A DNA stretch of 64,000 bases from Erysipelotrichaceae bacterium (GTDB lineage: Bacteria; Bacillota_I; Bacilli_A; Erysipelotrichales; Erysipelotrichaceae), in assembly GCA_017405785.1 (NCBI GenBank), contig JAFQZR010000022.1, positions 1-64,000 on the forward strand. The letters run 5' to 3'. A program made the position numbers and the translations under genes. Positions 23,891-33,446 of the stretch are shown piece after piece. The stretch's first letter is position 1, and every line of letters starts with the position of its first letter. The notes below the pieces were generated by a model. It searched no databases. It was given only the letters and a program-made list of their open reading frames with translations, and was not told where the DNA came from.

Positions 23891-24712
23891 ATGAAATTTC
23901 TGAATTTGTTAAAGAAGCTCGAAAAGGGCGGTTTCCATCTTGGTTTACTGGTTGTCGGAATCGGTTTTCTGGTTTTCACCGTATTACCGCTGATTTCTGA
24001 TAAATGGACAAGTGACAGTCCTTGGTGGATGAATCTGATATTCGCAGCAGTAGGTATCGGTTCCATCTTCTTTGCGGTAAGAGGACTGAAGAACGTCGCT
24101 ACTACTTCATTAGATGAAAATAACGACTTCAATAAGGTTGATACTGCTTCCGTTGCTCCGGAAGTAATTGAAAAGATCAGGGCTAATAATGAACCGCAGA
24201 AAGAATACTATTTCCACTATTGCGGCAAGCTCAATCAGAGCTATATTCTTGAGACACCTGACAGAAAGCCAATATTTGAGTTCAACTGTGACAAGATCGC
24301 TCTGGTCGGTGATTACGTCTTCACATTTGTCAACCATGTAGCCGGTAAGCAGGATACTCATAATATCAGCCATACCCTGACAACTTCATACGGTTCAGAC
24401 AGTTTCTCAATCGTTGATAAGTCATATTTCAACATCGACGGCAAGAACATCTGGGATTACATCGGTGAAATGGGCTATTCCGTTGATCCGTATCTTGATC
24501 CGGTAGTTTTCTCATTCAAGGTCAGACACTATGGCGTTGAAGTAGCTGATATCAAGTGCGCTGGAACCAACATTCTTCCGCAGTACGAAGGCCGGGAAGG
24601 TTTGAGAAATGTTGCCATGGGCGGTGGACTTTACAGGGTTTACTGCAAGGATGAAGATGTTGAAGCTGTAGCTCTCATCGCATTCGCCGTAACCAGAATT
24701 CAGATCATTTAA
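23891..24712 (+). CDS. Membrane protein with C-terminal soluble domain, unknown
   Basis: 273 residues. Two TM helices (about 16-38 and 51-68) are followed by a linker and an approximately 190-residue beta-rich cytoplasmic or external domain with YYFHYCGKLNQSYIL and DGKNIWDYIGEMGY. I do not recognise the family. ATG 23891 is placed after AAAGAGG; an in-frame TTG at 23870 is upstream of that site. It is expressed from the promoter next to the tandem repeat. Confidence 0.7.
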   Translation: MKFLNLLKKLEKGGFHLGLLVVGIGFLVFTVLPLISDKWTSDSPWWMNLIFAAVGIGSIFFAVRGLKNVATTSLDENNDFNKVDTASVAPEVIEKIRANNEPQKEYYFHYCGKLNQSYILETPDRKPIFEFNCDKIALVGDYVFTFVNHVAGKQDTHNISHTLTTSYGSDSFSIVDKSYFNIDGKNIWDYIGEMGYSVDPYLDPVVFSFKVRHYGVEVADIKCAGTNILPQYEGREGLRNVAMGGGLYRVYCKDEDVEAVALIAFAVTRIQII

Positions 24713-24736
24713 TTAACAGGATAAGGAGAGGATGCC

Positions 24737-25090
24737 ATGAAGAAACTACTTAAGAGTCTTTTAGTCTTATTATCAGTTTTAGTATTGTTTTCCTCTTTAT
24801 CAGCCTGCAGTAAGAGAGATTCAAAACTGGAAGGAACCTGGGTTTACTCCCAGGACCAGGAATTCAGCGGGGCCTTTGATTCGGTTAAGGTGTTTAATTC
24901 TGATGGAACCGGAATGGATAAAATAGGTGACCATGTAATGGAGTTCACTTATGAAACCAAGAACGGTGTTGTCTATTACAAATATCAGGGTGATACTGAT
25001 GTGTTTGAAAATGAGTACAGCATCAAGGGTGATGTACTGACTTGGATAGACGCCTTGGGCGAACCGTCCTATTACAACAGACAGAAATAG
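24737..25090 (+). CDS. Small lipoprotein, lipocalin-like
   Basis: 117 residues: a signal peptide with lipobox LSAC (Cys near 24) and a short beta domain beginning KLEGTWVYSQ, the LxGtW start seen in lipocalin-like and DUF5640-type lipoproteins. It would be anchored on the outer face of the membrane. AAGGAGAGGATGCC precedes the ATG. Ligand unknown. Confidence 0.75.
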   Translation: MKKLLKSLLVLLSVLVLFSSLSACSKRDSKLEGTWVYSQDQEFSGAFDSVKVFNSDGTGMDKIGDHVMEFTYETKNGVVYYKYQGDTDVFENEYSIKGDVLTWIDALGEPSYYNRQK

Positions 25091-25098
25091 GTAGGTTG

Positions 25099-25734
25099 AT
25101 GATCGACGGCGGTAAGGCTGTCTGTGAGTTCCCGGCTTATGAAGGCCGTGTTTGGGATCCTATAACATCTTCCTATAGTTTTGATGTTGAAGGTGATTAT
25201 GGAGTCGAAGGTAATACCGCAACAGTTAACGTGGAAAAAGGCACAGGCATGTTCGGTGTGCAGCTGCGTCTGATCAATGAAGAATGCACTGAAGAGTGGG
25301 GCAGGGGCAATCTGGCCTTTAAGGTTGAAAACGGCAAGATCACCGGTATTTATGATGCTTCTGTAACAATCTATGATCAGCCTGAAGACATTGAATGGAA
25401 TGGATGGGAAGACGATACCGATTATGAGGCAATCGAAGAGTTCCTGGCCGGTGCCTGGGCTGATAACGCCAACGGTCTGACCATGTTCTTACAGAAATAT
25501 GAGGAAATTGAACATGCCTTCATCATCACCATTCAGGGTCTGGACAGAACCTTTGTGGCAACCGGTGTCATTCAGGAAGGCGGAAGCATGTGGTATGAAG
25601 AAGTAAGCGTCAACGGAGCTGATCCGGTGGCATCAGATGGCTGGTTCATGATCGACGGCGATTCGCTGATCTGGGGTCATGATGAAGCTGTAGGTGAATT
25701 TGAAAACGCCACATTCTTCACCAAGATAGATTAG
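25099..25734 (+). CDS. Soluble beta-rich protein lacking a signal peptide, unknown
   Basis: 211 residues from ATG 25099 (an upstream ORF start at 25042 overlaps the lipoprotein gene in another frame and is not used). Its domain FLAGAWADNANGLTMFLQK recalls the LxGtW opening of the preceding lipoprotein, as if two beta modules had been separated. No signal or lipobox is present, and the ribosome site is weak. It could be the tail of a broken larger lipoprotein, or a free cytoplasmic protein. Confidence 0.5.
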   Translation: MIDGGKAVCEFPAYEGRVWDPITSSYSFDVEGDYGVEGNTATVNVEKGTGMFGVQLRLINEECTEEWGRGNLAFKVENGKITGIYDASVTIYDQPEDIEWNGWEDDTDYEAIEEFLAGAWADNANGLTMFLQKYEEIEHAFIITIQGLDRTFVATGVIQEGGSMWYEEVSVNGADPVASDGWFMIDGDSLIWGHDEAVGEFENATFFTKID

Positions 25735-25741
25735 TCTGAAT

Positions 25742-25775
25742 AAACAGTACCTGCCTGAAACGGGTACTGTTTTTG
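25742..25775 (+). terminator. Rho-independent terminator after the 25099 gene
   Basis: Stem ACAGTACC/GGTACTGT extended by AA/TT, with an eleven-base loop and a short T-run. Confidence 0.75.
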
Positions 25776-25831
25776 TAAGAGTTTTAAGGATACAATAAAA
25801 GTAGTTAGACCGGTAAATAAGGAGGATTATT

Positions 25832-26764
25832 ATGGATTTCAGCGCTTTGAACATGTTTAAGCCGTTTACTGATGAAGTAGAAGGTGCAGTAAGGATCCCG
25901 ACTACAGGTCTGGAACCGGGTGTTAATTACATTCACGATGTTGAATATGCCGACATTGACGGGAATGTCCTGCATCTGCAGATCCTGATCCCTTCCAACA
26001 GGGAAGAAATGATGAAGAGGATGATGCAGAGACCTGATACTAAAAAGTATCCATGTGTCGTATATACTCAGGGATCAGCCTGGTTCAAGCAGGACTGCTA
26101 TGCCCGGATCCCGGAGATTGCCAGACTGGCCGAAAGAGGCTATGTCGTAGCCATTGTTGAATACAGACATTCCGGCATTGCCAGATTCCCGGCTCAGGCC
26201 AAGGACATGAGAAATGCGATCAGATTCTTAAGAAAGAACGCTGATAAATACTACATTGATCCTGATAAGATTATCGGTGCCGGTAACTCCTCAGGAGGAC
26301 ATACCGCCCTGTTTGCCGGAATCATAAAAGATGATGATACCAAGGATAACCTGTATCCTGGTTTCAGTGCCTATGTAAAGGGTATTATCAATTACTACGG
26401 TTCAACGACATTTACATTCCCTGATTCCAATCCGGTAACCATGAATCACTGCAAGGCTGACAGCCCTGAGGGACTGGTCATGGGCGGTGTTGACCTTAAT
26501 GAGAATCCGGAACTGATAAAAGCCATTTCCGTTGACTGCAACATCTTCCCGGAAACCGATCTGCCTCCGGTACTGAACATTCACGGTACCGCAGATGTTG
26601 TCGTCAACTGCAAGTGTTCCGTAGCTGTTCATAACCGACTGAAAGAATGCGGTAAGGACAGTGAACTGATTCTGGTTGAAGGGGCAGGACATGGCGGAAG
26701 CGAATTCTCAACTAAAGAAGTGCTTGATCTGGTAACCCGGTTCATCGAAAAATGTCTTAAGTAA
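25832..26764 (+). CDS. Alpha/beta hydrolase, esterase/lipase-like
   Basis: 310 residues of the BD-FAE/carboxylesterase-type hydrolases: YTQGSAWFKQD (oxyanion region), GNSSGG nucleophile elbow with Ser153, the acid in LNIHGTADVVV and GAGHGG histidine near 288. No signal peptide is seen. The substrate may be an ester of a small organic acid or sugar. GGAGGATTATT precedes the ATG; terminators bound it on both sides, so it is monocistronic. Confidence 0.87.
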   Translation: MDFSALNMFKPFTDEVEGAVRIPTTGLEPGVNYIHDVEYADIDGNVLHLQILIPSNREEMMKRMMQRPDTKKYPCVVYTQGSAWFKQDCYARIPEIARLAERGYVVAIVEYRHSGIARFPAQAKDMRNAIRFLRKNADKYYIDPDKIIGAGNSSGGHTALFAGIIKDDDTKDNLYPGFSAYVKGIINYYGSTTFTFPDSNPVTMNHCKADSPEGLVMGGVDLNENPELIKAISVDCNIFPETDLPPVLNIHGTADVVVNCKCSVAVHNRLKECGKDSELILVEGAGHGGSEFSTKEVLDLVTRFIEKCLK

Positions 26765-26769
26765 ATATG

Positions 26770-26793
26770 AAAACTCCGAAAGGAGTTTTTTAT
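26770..26793 (+). terminator. Rho-independent terminator after the esterase
   Basis: Stem AAAACTCC/GGAGTTTT with a GAAA tetraloop, followed by T. The 26794-26889 interval holds the upstream region of the kor operon; I could not assign a clean promoter there. Confidence 0.85.
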
Positions 26794-26889
26794 CTGACAA
26801 AAAACGGTTTGAGTGTGTCTTTTATACTTAAAAGGTTGTATTCTAATAGTAGTAAACACAGTATTTGTATTTGAAAGGAACATAATGTA

Positions 26890-27090
26890 ATGAGTATGAA
26901 AAAGCTTGTTACTGAAGTGACATGGTGTAAGGGCTGCGGTATCTGTGCCGCTTTTTGTCCGCGTCATGTCCTGGAAATCGTAAATGACAAAGTCGTCATA
27001 AAAGATGAAGTAAGCTGCATTAAGTGCGGTCAGTGCGAACTGAGATGCCCTGACTACGCTATCTGGCTGCAGGAGGTTGACCATGAGTAA
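26890..27090 (+). CDS. korD: 2-oxoglutarate:ferredoxin oxidoreductase delta subunit, ferredoxin-like
   Basis: 66 residues carrying two 4Fe-4S cysteine sets: C13, C16, C19, C23 and C43, C46, C49, C53. It passes electrons from the catalytic subunits to ferredoxin in the cytoplasm. The start is preceded by GAAAGGAA. The stop overlaps the korA start region by 8 bases, so the subunits are translated together. This is the first gene of the korDABC-sucCD operon. Confidence 0.9.
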   Translation: MSMKKLVTEVTWCKGCGICAAFCPRHVLEIVNDKVVIKDEVSCIKCGQCELRCPDYAIWLQEVDHE

Positions 27091-28216
27091 GGCTGTACTT
27101 ATGCAGGGTAATGAAGCATGCGTAAAGGGCGCATTAAAGGCCGGCATGAGATTTTTTGCCGGTTATCCGATCACTCCAAGCACGGAGATTGCGGAAGGCT
27201 GTGCAGTTGAACTGCCTAAACTGGGCGGCAAGTTCATTCAGATGGAAGATGAGCTGGCTTCCATGGCAGCGGTAATCGGAGCCTCCGTTACCGGTACCAA
27301 GGCCATGACTGCCACCTCAGGTCCGGGTTTCTCCCTGAAACAGGAGAACATCGGTTATGCCTGTGAGGCAGAGATCCCATGTGTCATCGTTGATGTGCAG
27401 AGATCAGGACCGTCAACAGGTTTACCGACATCTTCATCACAGGGTGATGTCATGCAGACCAGATGGGGCACCCATGGTGACCATCCGATAATCGTCTTAT
27501 CACCGTCATCAGTATCAGAGACCTATTATCTCACGATCAGAGCCTTTAATCTGGCCGAGAAATACATGACTCCGGTCATTCTGTTAATGGATGAGATGAT
27601 TGGGCATTTAAGAGAGACAGTAAATCTTTATGATGACGTAGAAATAATAAACAGAAAACAACCTGATGAACCGGAAGGAAACTTTGAAGCCTATAAAGCC
27701 GGTGAAAATCTGGTACCGGTATTGCCGGTATTCGGTTCAGGCCATTACTATAACATTACGGGACTGACCCATAACACCTGGGGCTTCCCGACCAATAACA
27801 GAAAGATTGCGGGTGATCTTAACAGCCGTCTGCTGAATAAGATCGAAAAGAACCGCAAGGACATTGAATCCTTTGAAGAATATCTTTGCGATGATGCCGA
27901 GCTTCTTATCGTGGCCTATGGCGGCAGTGCCAGAGTAGGTGAAGAATCTGTCGACATGTTAAGAAAGAAAGGCATCAAAGCCGGAATGTACAGACCGGTA
28001 ACCATATGGCCTATGGCTGAAACCAGATTAGCTGAACTGAGTGAAAGGACCGGCAAGGTTCTGGTAATTGAGCACAATAACGGCCAGTATGTCCATGAGG
28101 TAGAGCGTGTAGCAGGTAAAAAGGTAGAAGTCGGTTTTATCGGTAATATTTCCGGTTCCTATATCCTGCCAACAGAAGTAGTTAAGAAAGCTGAGGAAAT
28201 GTATTATGCCAAGTGA
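27083..28216 (+). CDS. korA: 2-oxoglutarate:ferredoxin oxidoreductase alpha subunit
   Basis: 377 residues of the pyruvate/2-oxoacid:ferredoxin oxidoreductase alpha type. It includes NEACVKGALKAGMRFFAGYPITPS, QMEDELASMAAVIGAS, TSGPGFSLKQE and the later EHNNGQYVHEVERV. It binds the substrate and, with the beta subunit, thiamine diphosphate. ATG 27083 is 6 bases after AGGAGG; the TTG at 27077 is too close to that site. Its end overlaps korB by 11 bases. Confidence 0.93.
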   Translation: MSKAVLMQGNEACVKGALKAGMRFFAGYPITPSTEIAEGCAVELPKLGGKFIQMEDELASMAAVIGASVTGTKAMTATSGPGFSLKQENIGYACEAEIPCVIVDVQRSGPSTGLPTSSSQGDVMQTRWGTHGDHPIIVLSPSSVSETYYLTIRAFNLAEKYMTPVILLMDEMIGHLRETVNLYDDVEIINRKQPDEPEGNFEAYKAGENLVPVLPVFGSGHYYNITGLTHNTWGFPTNNRKIAGDLNSRLLNKIEKNRKDIESFEEYLCDDAELLIVAYGGSARVGEESVDMLRKKGIKAGMYRPVTIWPMAETRLAELSERTGKVLVIEHNNGQYVHEVERVAGKKVEVGFIGNISGSYILPTEVVKKAEEMYYAK

Positions 28217-29027
28217 ACTTGTTAAAAGGGAAATGCGAACAGAGAACCTTCCTCACATCTGGTGTCCGGGATGCAGCCACGGCAGTGTCATGAGAGCCTT
28301 ATGCCAGGCCATTGAAAATGTCGGTTTGGAGAGGAAGAACACTGTCATCGTCTCCGGTATCGGCTGCTCCAGCAGAGCGGTAGGCTATCTGAACTTTGAT
28401 ACCATCCACACTACTCATGGCCGTGCCCTGGCTTTTGCGACGGGAATCAAGCTGGCCAATCCTGATCTGCATGTCATAGTACTGACAGGTGACGGTGACA
28501 TTTCTGCCATCGGAGGCAACCACCTGATCCATGCCTGCCGTAGAAACATCGGCATTACCTGCATCGTCATGAACAATACCATTTACGGTATGACCGGAGG
28601 TCAGTATTCACCGACCACACCGACCGGTGATTTTGGAACAACGGCTCCTTACGGCAACATCGATAAGGACTTTGACATACCTTTACTGGCAGCTTCAGCC
28701 GGTGCTACCTTTGCGGCCAGAACGACCGCTTACGGTATTGCCCAGACCATAACTGTCATGGAAAAGGCTTTAAAGCATAAGGGCTTCTCGGTAATAGATG
28801 TGGCATCAATATGTCCAAGCTATTACGGCAGAAGAAACAAGAAAGGTGACGCAGTAAAGATGCTGCAGTGGCAGAAGGAAAACAGCGTACCTGTAAAGAT
28901 GGCTCAGAATATGACTGCCGAAGAATTAAAAGGCATGATCGTAACCGGCATATTCAAGGATGTTGAAGAACCTGAATATACCGAAGAATATCAGAAGATC
29001 ATAGAAAAAGCCGGAGGTAAGCGATAA
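28206..29027 (+). CDS. korB: 2-oxoglutarate:ferredoxin oxidoreductase beta subunit
   Basis: 273 residues containing the TPP and iron-sulfur centre. C20-P-G-C23 (WCPGC), GIGCSSRAVGYL, the TPP-binding GDGDISAIGGNHLIHA (near 95-110) and NNTIYGMTGGQYSPTTPTG are seen. The enzyme decarboxylates 2-oxoglutarate and forms succinyl-CoA with reduction of ferredoxin. Substrate assignment to 2-oxoglutarate rather than another 2-oxoacid rests on the sucCD genes that follow. Confidence 0.93.
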   Translation: MPSELVKREMRTENLPHIWCPGCSHGSVMRALCQAIENVGLERKNTVIVSGIGCSSRAVGYLNFDTIHTTHGRALAFATGIKLANPDLHVIVLTGDGDISAIGGNHLIHACRRNIGITCIVMNNTIYGMTGGQYSPTTPTGDFGTTAPYGNIDKDFDIPLLAASAGATFAARTTAYGIAQTITVMEKALKHKGFSVIDVASICPSYYGRRNKKGDAVKMLQWQKENSVPVKMAQNMTAEELKGMIVTGIFKDVEEPEYTEEYQKIIEKAGGKR

Positions 29028-29563
29028 TGGAAAGAATGGAGATACGTTTAGCCGGTAAGGGCGGACAGGGTGTAATTCTGGCTTCCATCATCCTGGCGGA
29101 AGCGGCAGTAAATGCCGGTAAATATGCCTGCCAGACTCAGAGTTACGGTCCGGAAGCCAGAGGAGGAGCCTGTAAGGCTGAAACCATCATCTCTGATAAC
29201 AAGATCTCCTATCCGGAGATCACCGTACCGTCTTTTGTCATGGCTCTGACCCAGAATGCAGCTGACAAGTATGTCAGAAATCTGCCTGAGGGTACCATTG
29301 TGGTTCTTGACAGCAGCGTTACGCCTCCTGCAGAGACAGATAAGTACAGACTGTACCGTCTGCCGATACTGCACACGGCAGAATACGAAGTAGGCAAGGC
29401 CTTTACCGCCAATATCGTAGCGGTAGGTGCCATTAACAGAATATTAGGCATCTGTTCTTTTGAGGAACTCACTGAGACAGTACTAAAGAGAGTACCTAAG
29501 GGAACGGAAGAAATAAACATCAAGGCTTTAAAAGCCGGGAACGACATGGATCTGGAGGGCTAA
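29027..29563 (+). CDS. korC: 2-oxoglutarate:ferredoxin oxidoreductase gamma subunit
   Basis: 178 residues, the 2-oxoacid:acceptor oxidoreductase gamma domain: RLAGKGGQGVILASIILAEA and QSYGPEARGGACKAE. It helps bind coenzyme A and completes the KorABCD complex. The ATG shares a base with the korB stop (TAATG), and the sucC start follows 1 base after its stop. Confidence 0.92.
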   Translation: MERMEIRLAGKGGQGVILASIILAEAAVNAGKYACQTQSYGPEARGGACKAETIISDNKISYPEITVPSFVMALTQNAADKYVRNLPEGTIVVLDSSVTPPAETDKYRLYRLPILHTAEYEVGKAFTANIVAVGAINRILGICSFEELTETVLKRVPKGTEEINIKALKAGNDMDLEG

Positions 29564-29564
29564 T

Positions 29565-30731
29565 ATGAACATACACGAATATCAGGCTAAGGATCTTTTC
29601 CGGCAGTATGGCATTCCGGTATCAGCAGGTAAAATGGCTGAGACTGCTGAAGCGGCAGTAGAAGTTGCCAGGGAAATCAATCCGCCATACATACTGAAGG
29701 CTCAGATCCATTCCGGAGGACGCGGCAAGGCCGGAGGCGTCAAGATAGCACACACTCTGGAAGAAGTTGAAAGTGCAGTCCAAGAGCTTTTAGGTAAAGT
29801 ACTTGTAACAAAACAGACCGGTCCGCAGGGAAAGACAGTCAGAAAGCTGTTAGTATGTGAAGCTGCAGACATTAAGGAAGAATACTATGTGTCTGTATCA
29901 ATAGACAGAGCATCAGGCAAGCTGGTTCTTTTAGGATGCCGCGATGGCGGTGTGGAAATTGAAGAGATCGCTAAGGTATCTCCTGAAAAGATCATTAAGA
30001 CATCGTTCAATCTACAGACGGGATTAAAAGACTACCATGTCAGGAATTTCCTTGATGCCATGAATTTACCGTATTGTAAGGAACTGGCTTCAGTACTTCA
30101 CGGAATGGTAAGACTGTTTGTTGAAAAGGACTGTTCATTAGTGGAAATAAACCCATTGGCTTTACTGGCTGACGGCAGCTATCTGGCGGCTGATGCCAAG
30201 ATAGGATTTGATGATAATGCCTTGTACCGTCATCCGGAAATCGAAGAGATGAGAGATGTCCATGAGGAAGACCCTTACGAACTGAAGGCTAGGCAGTATG
30301 GCTTAAGCTATGTCTCCATCGGAGGCAATATCGGCTGCATGGTCAACGGTGCCGGCTTAGCCATGGCTACCATGGACATGATTCAAAGTTTGGGTGCCAG
30401 ACCGGCAAACTTCCTGGATGTGGGTGGTACTGCTACGGTAGAACGTGTATCCAGAGCCTTTGAACTGATACTGTCCGATCCTGAAGTAAGGATCATCATG
30501 GTCAATATCTTCGGCGGTATTGTCAAGTGCGATGTCATCGCTCAGGGTATTGTTGAAGCAGTAAAGACAGCAGAATTGAAAGTTCCAGTGGTTGTCAGAT
30601 TTGAAGGAACCAACATGGAAGCAGCCAGAGACATCATCAATGCTTCCGGGCTGAAGATCGTTTCTGCCGGTTCCTTATATGAGGCAGCCAGGTATTGCGC
30701 TGACTATGTCAGTAGTGGAGGTGCACAATGA
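29565..30731 (+). CDS. sucC: Succinyl-CoA synthetase beta subunit (ADP/GDP-forming)
   Basis: 388 residues with the expected ATP-grasp layout: [16 protein letters not shown], then [16 protein letters not shown] (nucleotide loop), [12 protein letters not shown], and [28 protein letters not shown] near the end. With SucD it turns succinyl-CoA, phosphate and NDP into succinate, CoA and NTP, giving substrate-level phosphorylation. It overlaps sucD by 4 bases. Confidence 0.94.
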   Translation: MNIHEYQAKDLFRQYGIPVSAGKMAETAEAAVEVAREINPPYILKAQIHSGGRGKAGGVKIAHTLEEVESAVQELLGKVLVTKQTGPQGKTVRKLLVCEAADIKEEYYVSVSIDRASGKLVLLGCRDGGVEIEEIAKVSPEKIIKTSFNLQTGLKDYHVRNFLDAMNLPYCKELASVLHGMVRLFVEKDCSLVEINPLALLADGSYLAADAKIGFDDNALYRHPEIEEMRDVHEEDPYELKARQYGLSYVSIGGNIGCMVNGAGLAMATMDMIQSLGARPANFLDVGGTATVERVSRAFELILSDPEVRIIMVNIFGGIVKCDVIAQGIVEAVKTAELKVPVVVRFEGTNMEAARDIINASGLKIVSAGSLYEAARYCADYVSSGGAQ

Positions 30732-31621
30732 GTATTTTGATCAACAGTAATACCAGAGTCATCGTCCAGGGCATTACCGGTTCCCAAGGTAAACTGCACG
30801 CTGAAAAGATGCTGGAATACGGCACTAAGGTCGTTGCGGGTGTTACCCCTGGTAAAGGCGGTCAGGAAGTATTAGGTGTTCCGGTATTCAATACCGTAAG
30901 GGAAGCAGTAGAAAAGACCAAAGCGGATGCTTCAGTCATCTTTGTTCCTCCTAAGTCAGCCGCTGATTCCATAATTGAAGCAGCTGAAGCAGGGATAAAG
31001 CTTGTTGTATGCATAACGGAAGGAATTCCGGTGCTGGATATGTTAAAGGTCAGAGACTACATCAAATCAACTGATACAGTTTTAATTGGACCTAACTGTC
31101 CGGGCTTAACCAGTGTTGAGCAGTGCAAGATCGGCATCATGCCGGGATATATCCATAAGAAAGGACATATAGGTGTTGTTTCCAAGTCAGGAACCCTGAC
31201 TTATGAATCAGCAGCACAGTTAACAGCCTTGGGTATCGGTCAGAGTACCTGCATCGGTATCGGGGGAGACCCGGTAAAGTGTTTTGCCTTTACGGATGCC
31301 CTGGAACTGTTTGAAAAAGATGAAGATACCTGGGGAGTACTGTTAGTCGGTGAAATAGGCGGGGATGAGGAAGAAAAAGCCGCCGAAATGATAAAGAGCG
31401 GCCGCTTCAGCAAGCCGGTTGCCGCATTTATATCCGGATCTACTGCCCCTAAGGGTAAGAGAATGGGCCATGCCGGAGCCATTATTTCCGGCAATACCGG
31501 TACAGCTGAAGGCAAGAAACAGGCGTTAAGAGAAGCCGGGGTCATTGTGGCTGAAACACCGGATAAGATCGGTGAAGCCATGAAGCAGGCATTAGAAGCG
31601 GCCAAACAGACAGAGGGATGA
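30728..31621 (+). CDS. sucD: Succinyl-CoA synthetase alpha subunit
   Basis: 297 residues: CoA-binding Rossmann part [21 protein letters not shown] (quoted motif spans 12-32 and is cut here to its conserved core), GPNCPGL, and the phosphohistidine H248 in GHAGAI. It is the phosphoenzyme-forming partner of SucC. Positioned as the last enzyme of the kor operon, it shows that the pathway runs from 2-oxoglutarate to succinate, as in glutamate or amino-acid fermentation or a partial reductive/oxidative TCA branch. Confidence 0.94.
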   Translation: MSILINSNTRVIVQGITGSQGKLHAEKMLEYGTKVVAGVTPGKGGQEVLGVPVFNTVREAVEKTKADASVIFVPPKSAADSIIEAAEAGIKLVVCITEGIPVLDMLKVRDYIKSTDTVLIGPNCPGLTSVEQCKIGIMPGYIHKKGHIGVVSKSGTLTYESAAQLTALGIGQSTCIGIGGDPVKCFAFTDALELFEKDEDTWGVLLVGEIGGDEEEKAAEMIKSGRFSKPVAAFISGSTAPKGKRMGHAGAIISGNTGTAEGKKQALREAGVIVAETPDKIGEAMKQALEAAKQTEG

Positions 31622-31629
31622 AATAAAAG

Positions 31630-33402
31630 ATGGGGGAGAAGAAAAAGATCGTAGACAAGTATTTTCAGGTAGTACCGGAGATACTGGGCTTTCAGTTTGT
31701 TTCCAAGGCAATTCTTTTAGGGGGAACATGGCTTATCAAGGCGATTGCCATGTGGGTCATAACTTCCACGGGAAGAGTCGCTCTGACAAGCGGTGATTTT
31801 ACGTTCCTTTTTACAACATGGCAGGGATGGCTGTTAATTATCCTTGGTGTGGGCCTGCTGTTCCACTACACGGCATTTGACCTGTTTACCAAGATGTATT
31901 ACTGCGATGCCGTGATCAAGGACAAGCCCATCACTCTGAAGGAAGCGCTGAAGTTTGACATTAACGGCTTAAAGAAGATTCTGAGCATTGACGGTTTATT
32001 CATCGTCATGTACATAGCTCTGATAGCACCGATCGTCGGCGGCGGTATTTCCTTATCACTTACCAGCAATCTGTATGTTCCGACATTTGTATCTTCCGTA
32101 ATTCATGCTACCCCGCTGTATAACATTCTTTATACAGTAGCAACCATAGCGTTCGCTGTGATCGGTATCCTGCATATCTTCTCACTGCACGGTGCGCTTT
32201 TCTCTGATATGACCATCATGGAATCCAGAAAGCAGTCTGACCGCCTGATTAAGGAAAACTGGAAAGACTTTATCAAGGAAAATATCAATTTCACTCTGAA
32301 GCTGGTTGTACTGTTTGTAGCAGTTGTTGCAGTCATCCGGTTTATTCCTATCTTTATTCTCTTCAAGTTTAACTTCGAAGGTGAACAGGGCAGATTTATT
32401 CTGTTACTCATCATGTTTTTGGCAACCGCCATCATAAGCACGCTGGCCATGATGATAACACCGTTCTATCTGATCAAGATAACCACACTGTATTACAAAT
32501 ACCGCGGTGAGGAAGACTATGTAGTAGATGTAAGAGAACACAAGAAACATCCTGTATTACTGTTCTGGACTCTGGCAACAGTAGTTCTCTGTGTCTTACT
32601 GGCATTCATGTCGAATAAGATGTTTGACAGAATATTCCCGGCTGAAGTCAGTACCGGCATCATTTCCCACAGAGCCGGTGGTAATGAAGGAGCAGAAAAT
32701 ACCGTATCAGGATTGAAGACCGCCATTGAGCTTGGTGCCTATGGCAGTGAAATAGACATCCAGAGAACCAAGGACGGATACTATATCGTCAACCATGACT
32801 CAACATTTGAAAGACTGACCGGAAATAAGTCCAAGCCTGAAGAGCTGACTCTGGCGGAAGTAAAGGCCTTAAGGATCAAGACAGCTGACGGCAAGGAAGA
32901 ACCGGTTGCCACATTTGAAGAGATGCTGGATGCTTCCAAGGGACATATCATTCTGTTTGTTGAACTTAAGGGAGCTACCGCCGATAAGAAGATGGTTGAT
33001 GATGCGGTAAGAATGATCAAGGAAAGAGGCATGGTTGATGAAACCGTACTGATCTCTCTTGATTATGAACTGGTAAATTATGCTGAAACCAATTATCCGG
33101 AAATGAATACAGGATTCCTCAGTTGGGCAGCCTATGGCAACATTGCTGAGCTGAACTGCGACTATCTGGGTCTGGAAGGTGAAAGTGCCACCAGTGACTT
33201 CATTGATGCCATTCATAAACAGGGTAAGCTGGCCATGGTCTGGACACCGAATGAGGAGAATGAACAGAAACATTTCCTTATCAGTACCGTTGACTACATC
33301 ATTACCGATAATGTCAAGCAGGCCAATTCTCTGATCGAGAAACTGGCAAAACGCAGTGACTTTGAAAGAATTCTGGATGCCATACTAATGCGGGTATCCT
33401 AA
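31630..33402 (+). CDS. Membrane-anchored glycerophosphodiester phosphodiesterase
   Basis: 590 residues. Residues 1-335 hold about eight TM helices of the GDPD membrane domain. Residues 340-580 are a GDPD catalytic domain: H347 in ISHRAG, the metal ligands in GSEIDIQRTKDG and the second histidine in VNHDSTFERLTG. It cleaves glycerophosphodiesters to sn-glycerol 3-phosphate, or acts on lipoteichoic acid in relatives. It starts 8 bases after sucD, an odd neighbour for the pathway; it could be in the same transcript only by position. Confidence 0.87.
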   Translation: MGEKKKIVDKYFQVVPEILGFQFVSKAILLGGTWLIKAIAMWVITSTGRVALTSGDFTFLFTTWQGWLLIILGVGLLFHYTAFDLFTKMYYCDAVIKDKPITLKEALKFDINGLKKILSIDGLFIVMYIALIAPIVGGGISLSLTSNLYVPTFVSSVIHATPLYNILYTVATIAFAVIGILHIFSLHGALFSDMTIMESRKQSDRLIKENWKDFIKENINFTLKLVVLFVAVVAVIRFIPIFILFKFNFEGEQGRFILLLIMFLATAIISTLAMMITPFYLIKITTLYYKYRGEEDYVVDVREHKKHPVLLFWTLATVVLCVLLAFMSNKMFDRIFPAEVSTGIISHRAGGNEGAENTVSGLKTAIELGAYGSEIDIQRTKDGYYIVNHDSTFERLTGNKSKPEELTLAEVKALRIKTADGKEEPVATFEEMLDASKGHIILFVELKGATADKKMVDDAVRMIKERGMVDETVLISLDYELVNYAETNYPEMNTGFLSWAAYGNIAELNCDYLGLEGESATSDFIDAIHKQGKLAMVWTPNEENEQKHFLISTVDYIITDNVKQANSLIEKLAKRSDFERILDAILMRVS

Positions 33403-33413
33403 ACCTTATAAAA

Positions 33414-33440
33414 AAACACTTGGTAAAAGTGTTCTTTTAA
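33414..33440. terminator. Bidirectional terminator
   Basis: Stem AACACTT/AAGTGTT with loop GGTAA, T-rich on one side and a six-A run on the other. It separates the GDPD gene from the convergent esterase-like gene. Confidence 0.75.
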
Positions 33441-33446
33441 TGTGCA

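Noticed and set aside
26794-26850. Promoter for the kor operon
   Set aside because: TATACT and TATTCT boxes are present but no minus 35 is correctly spaced, so no promoter is listed.
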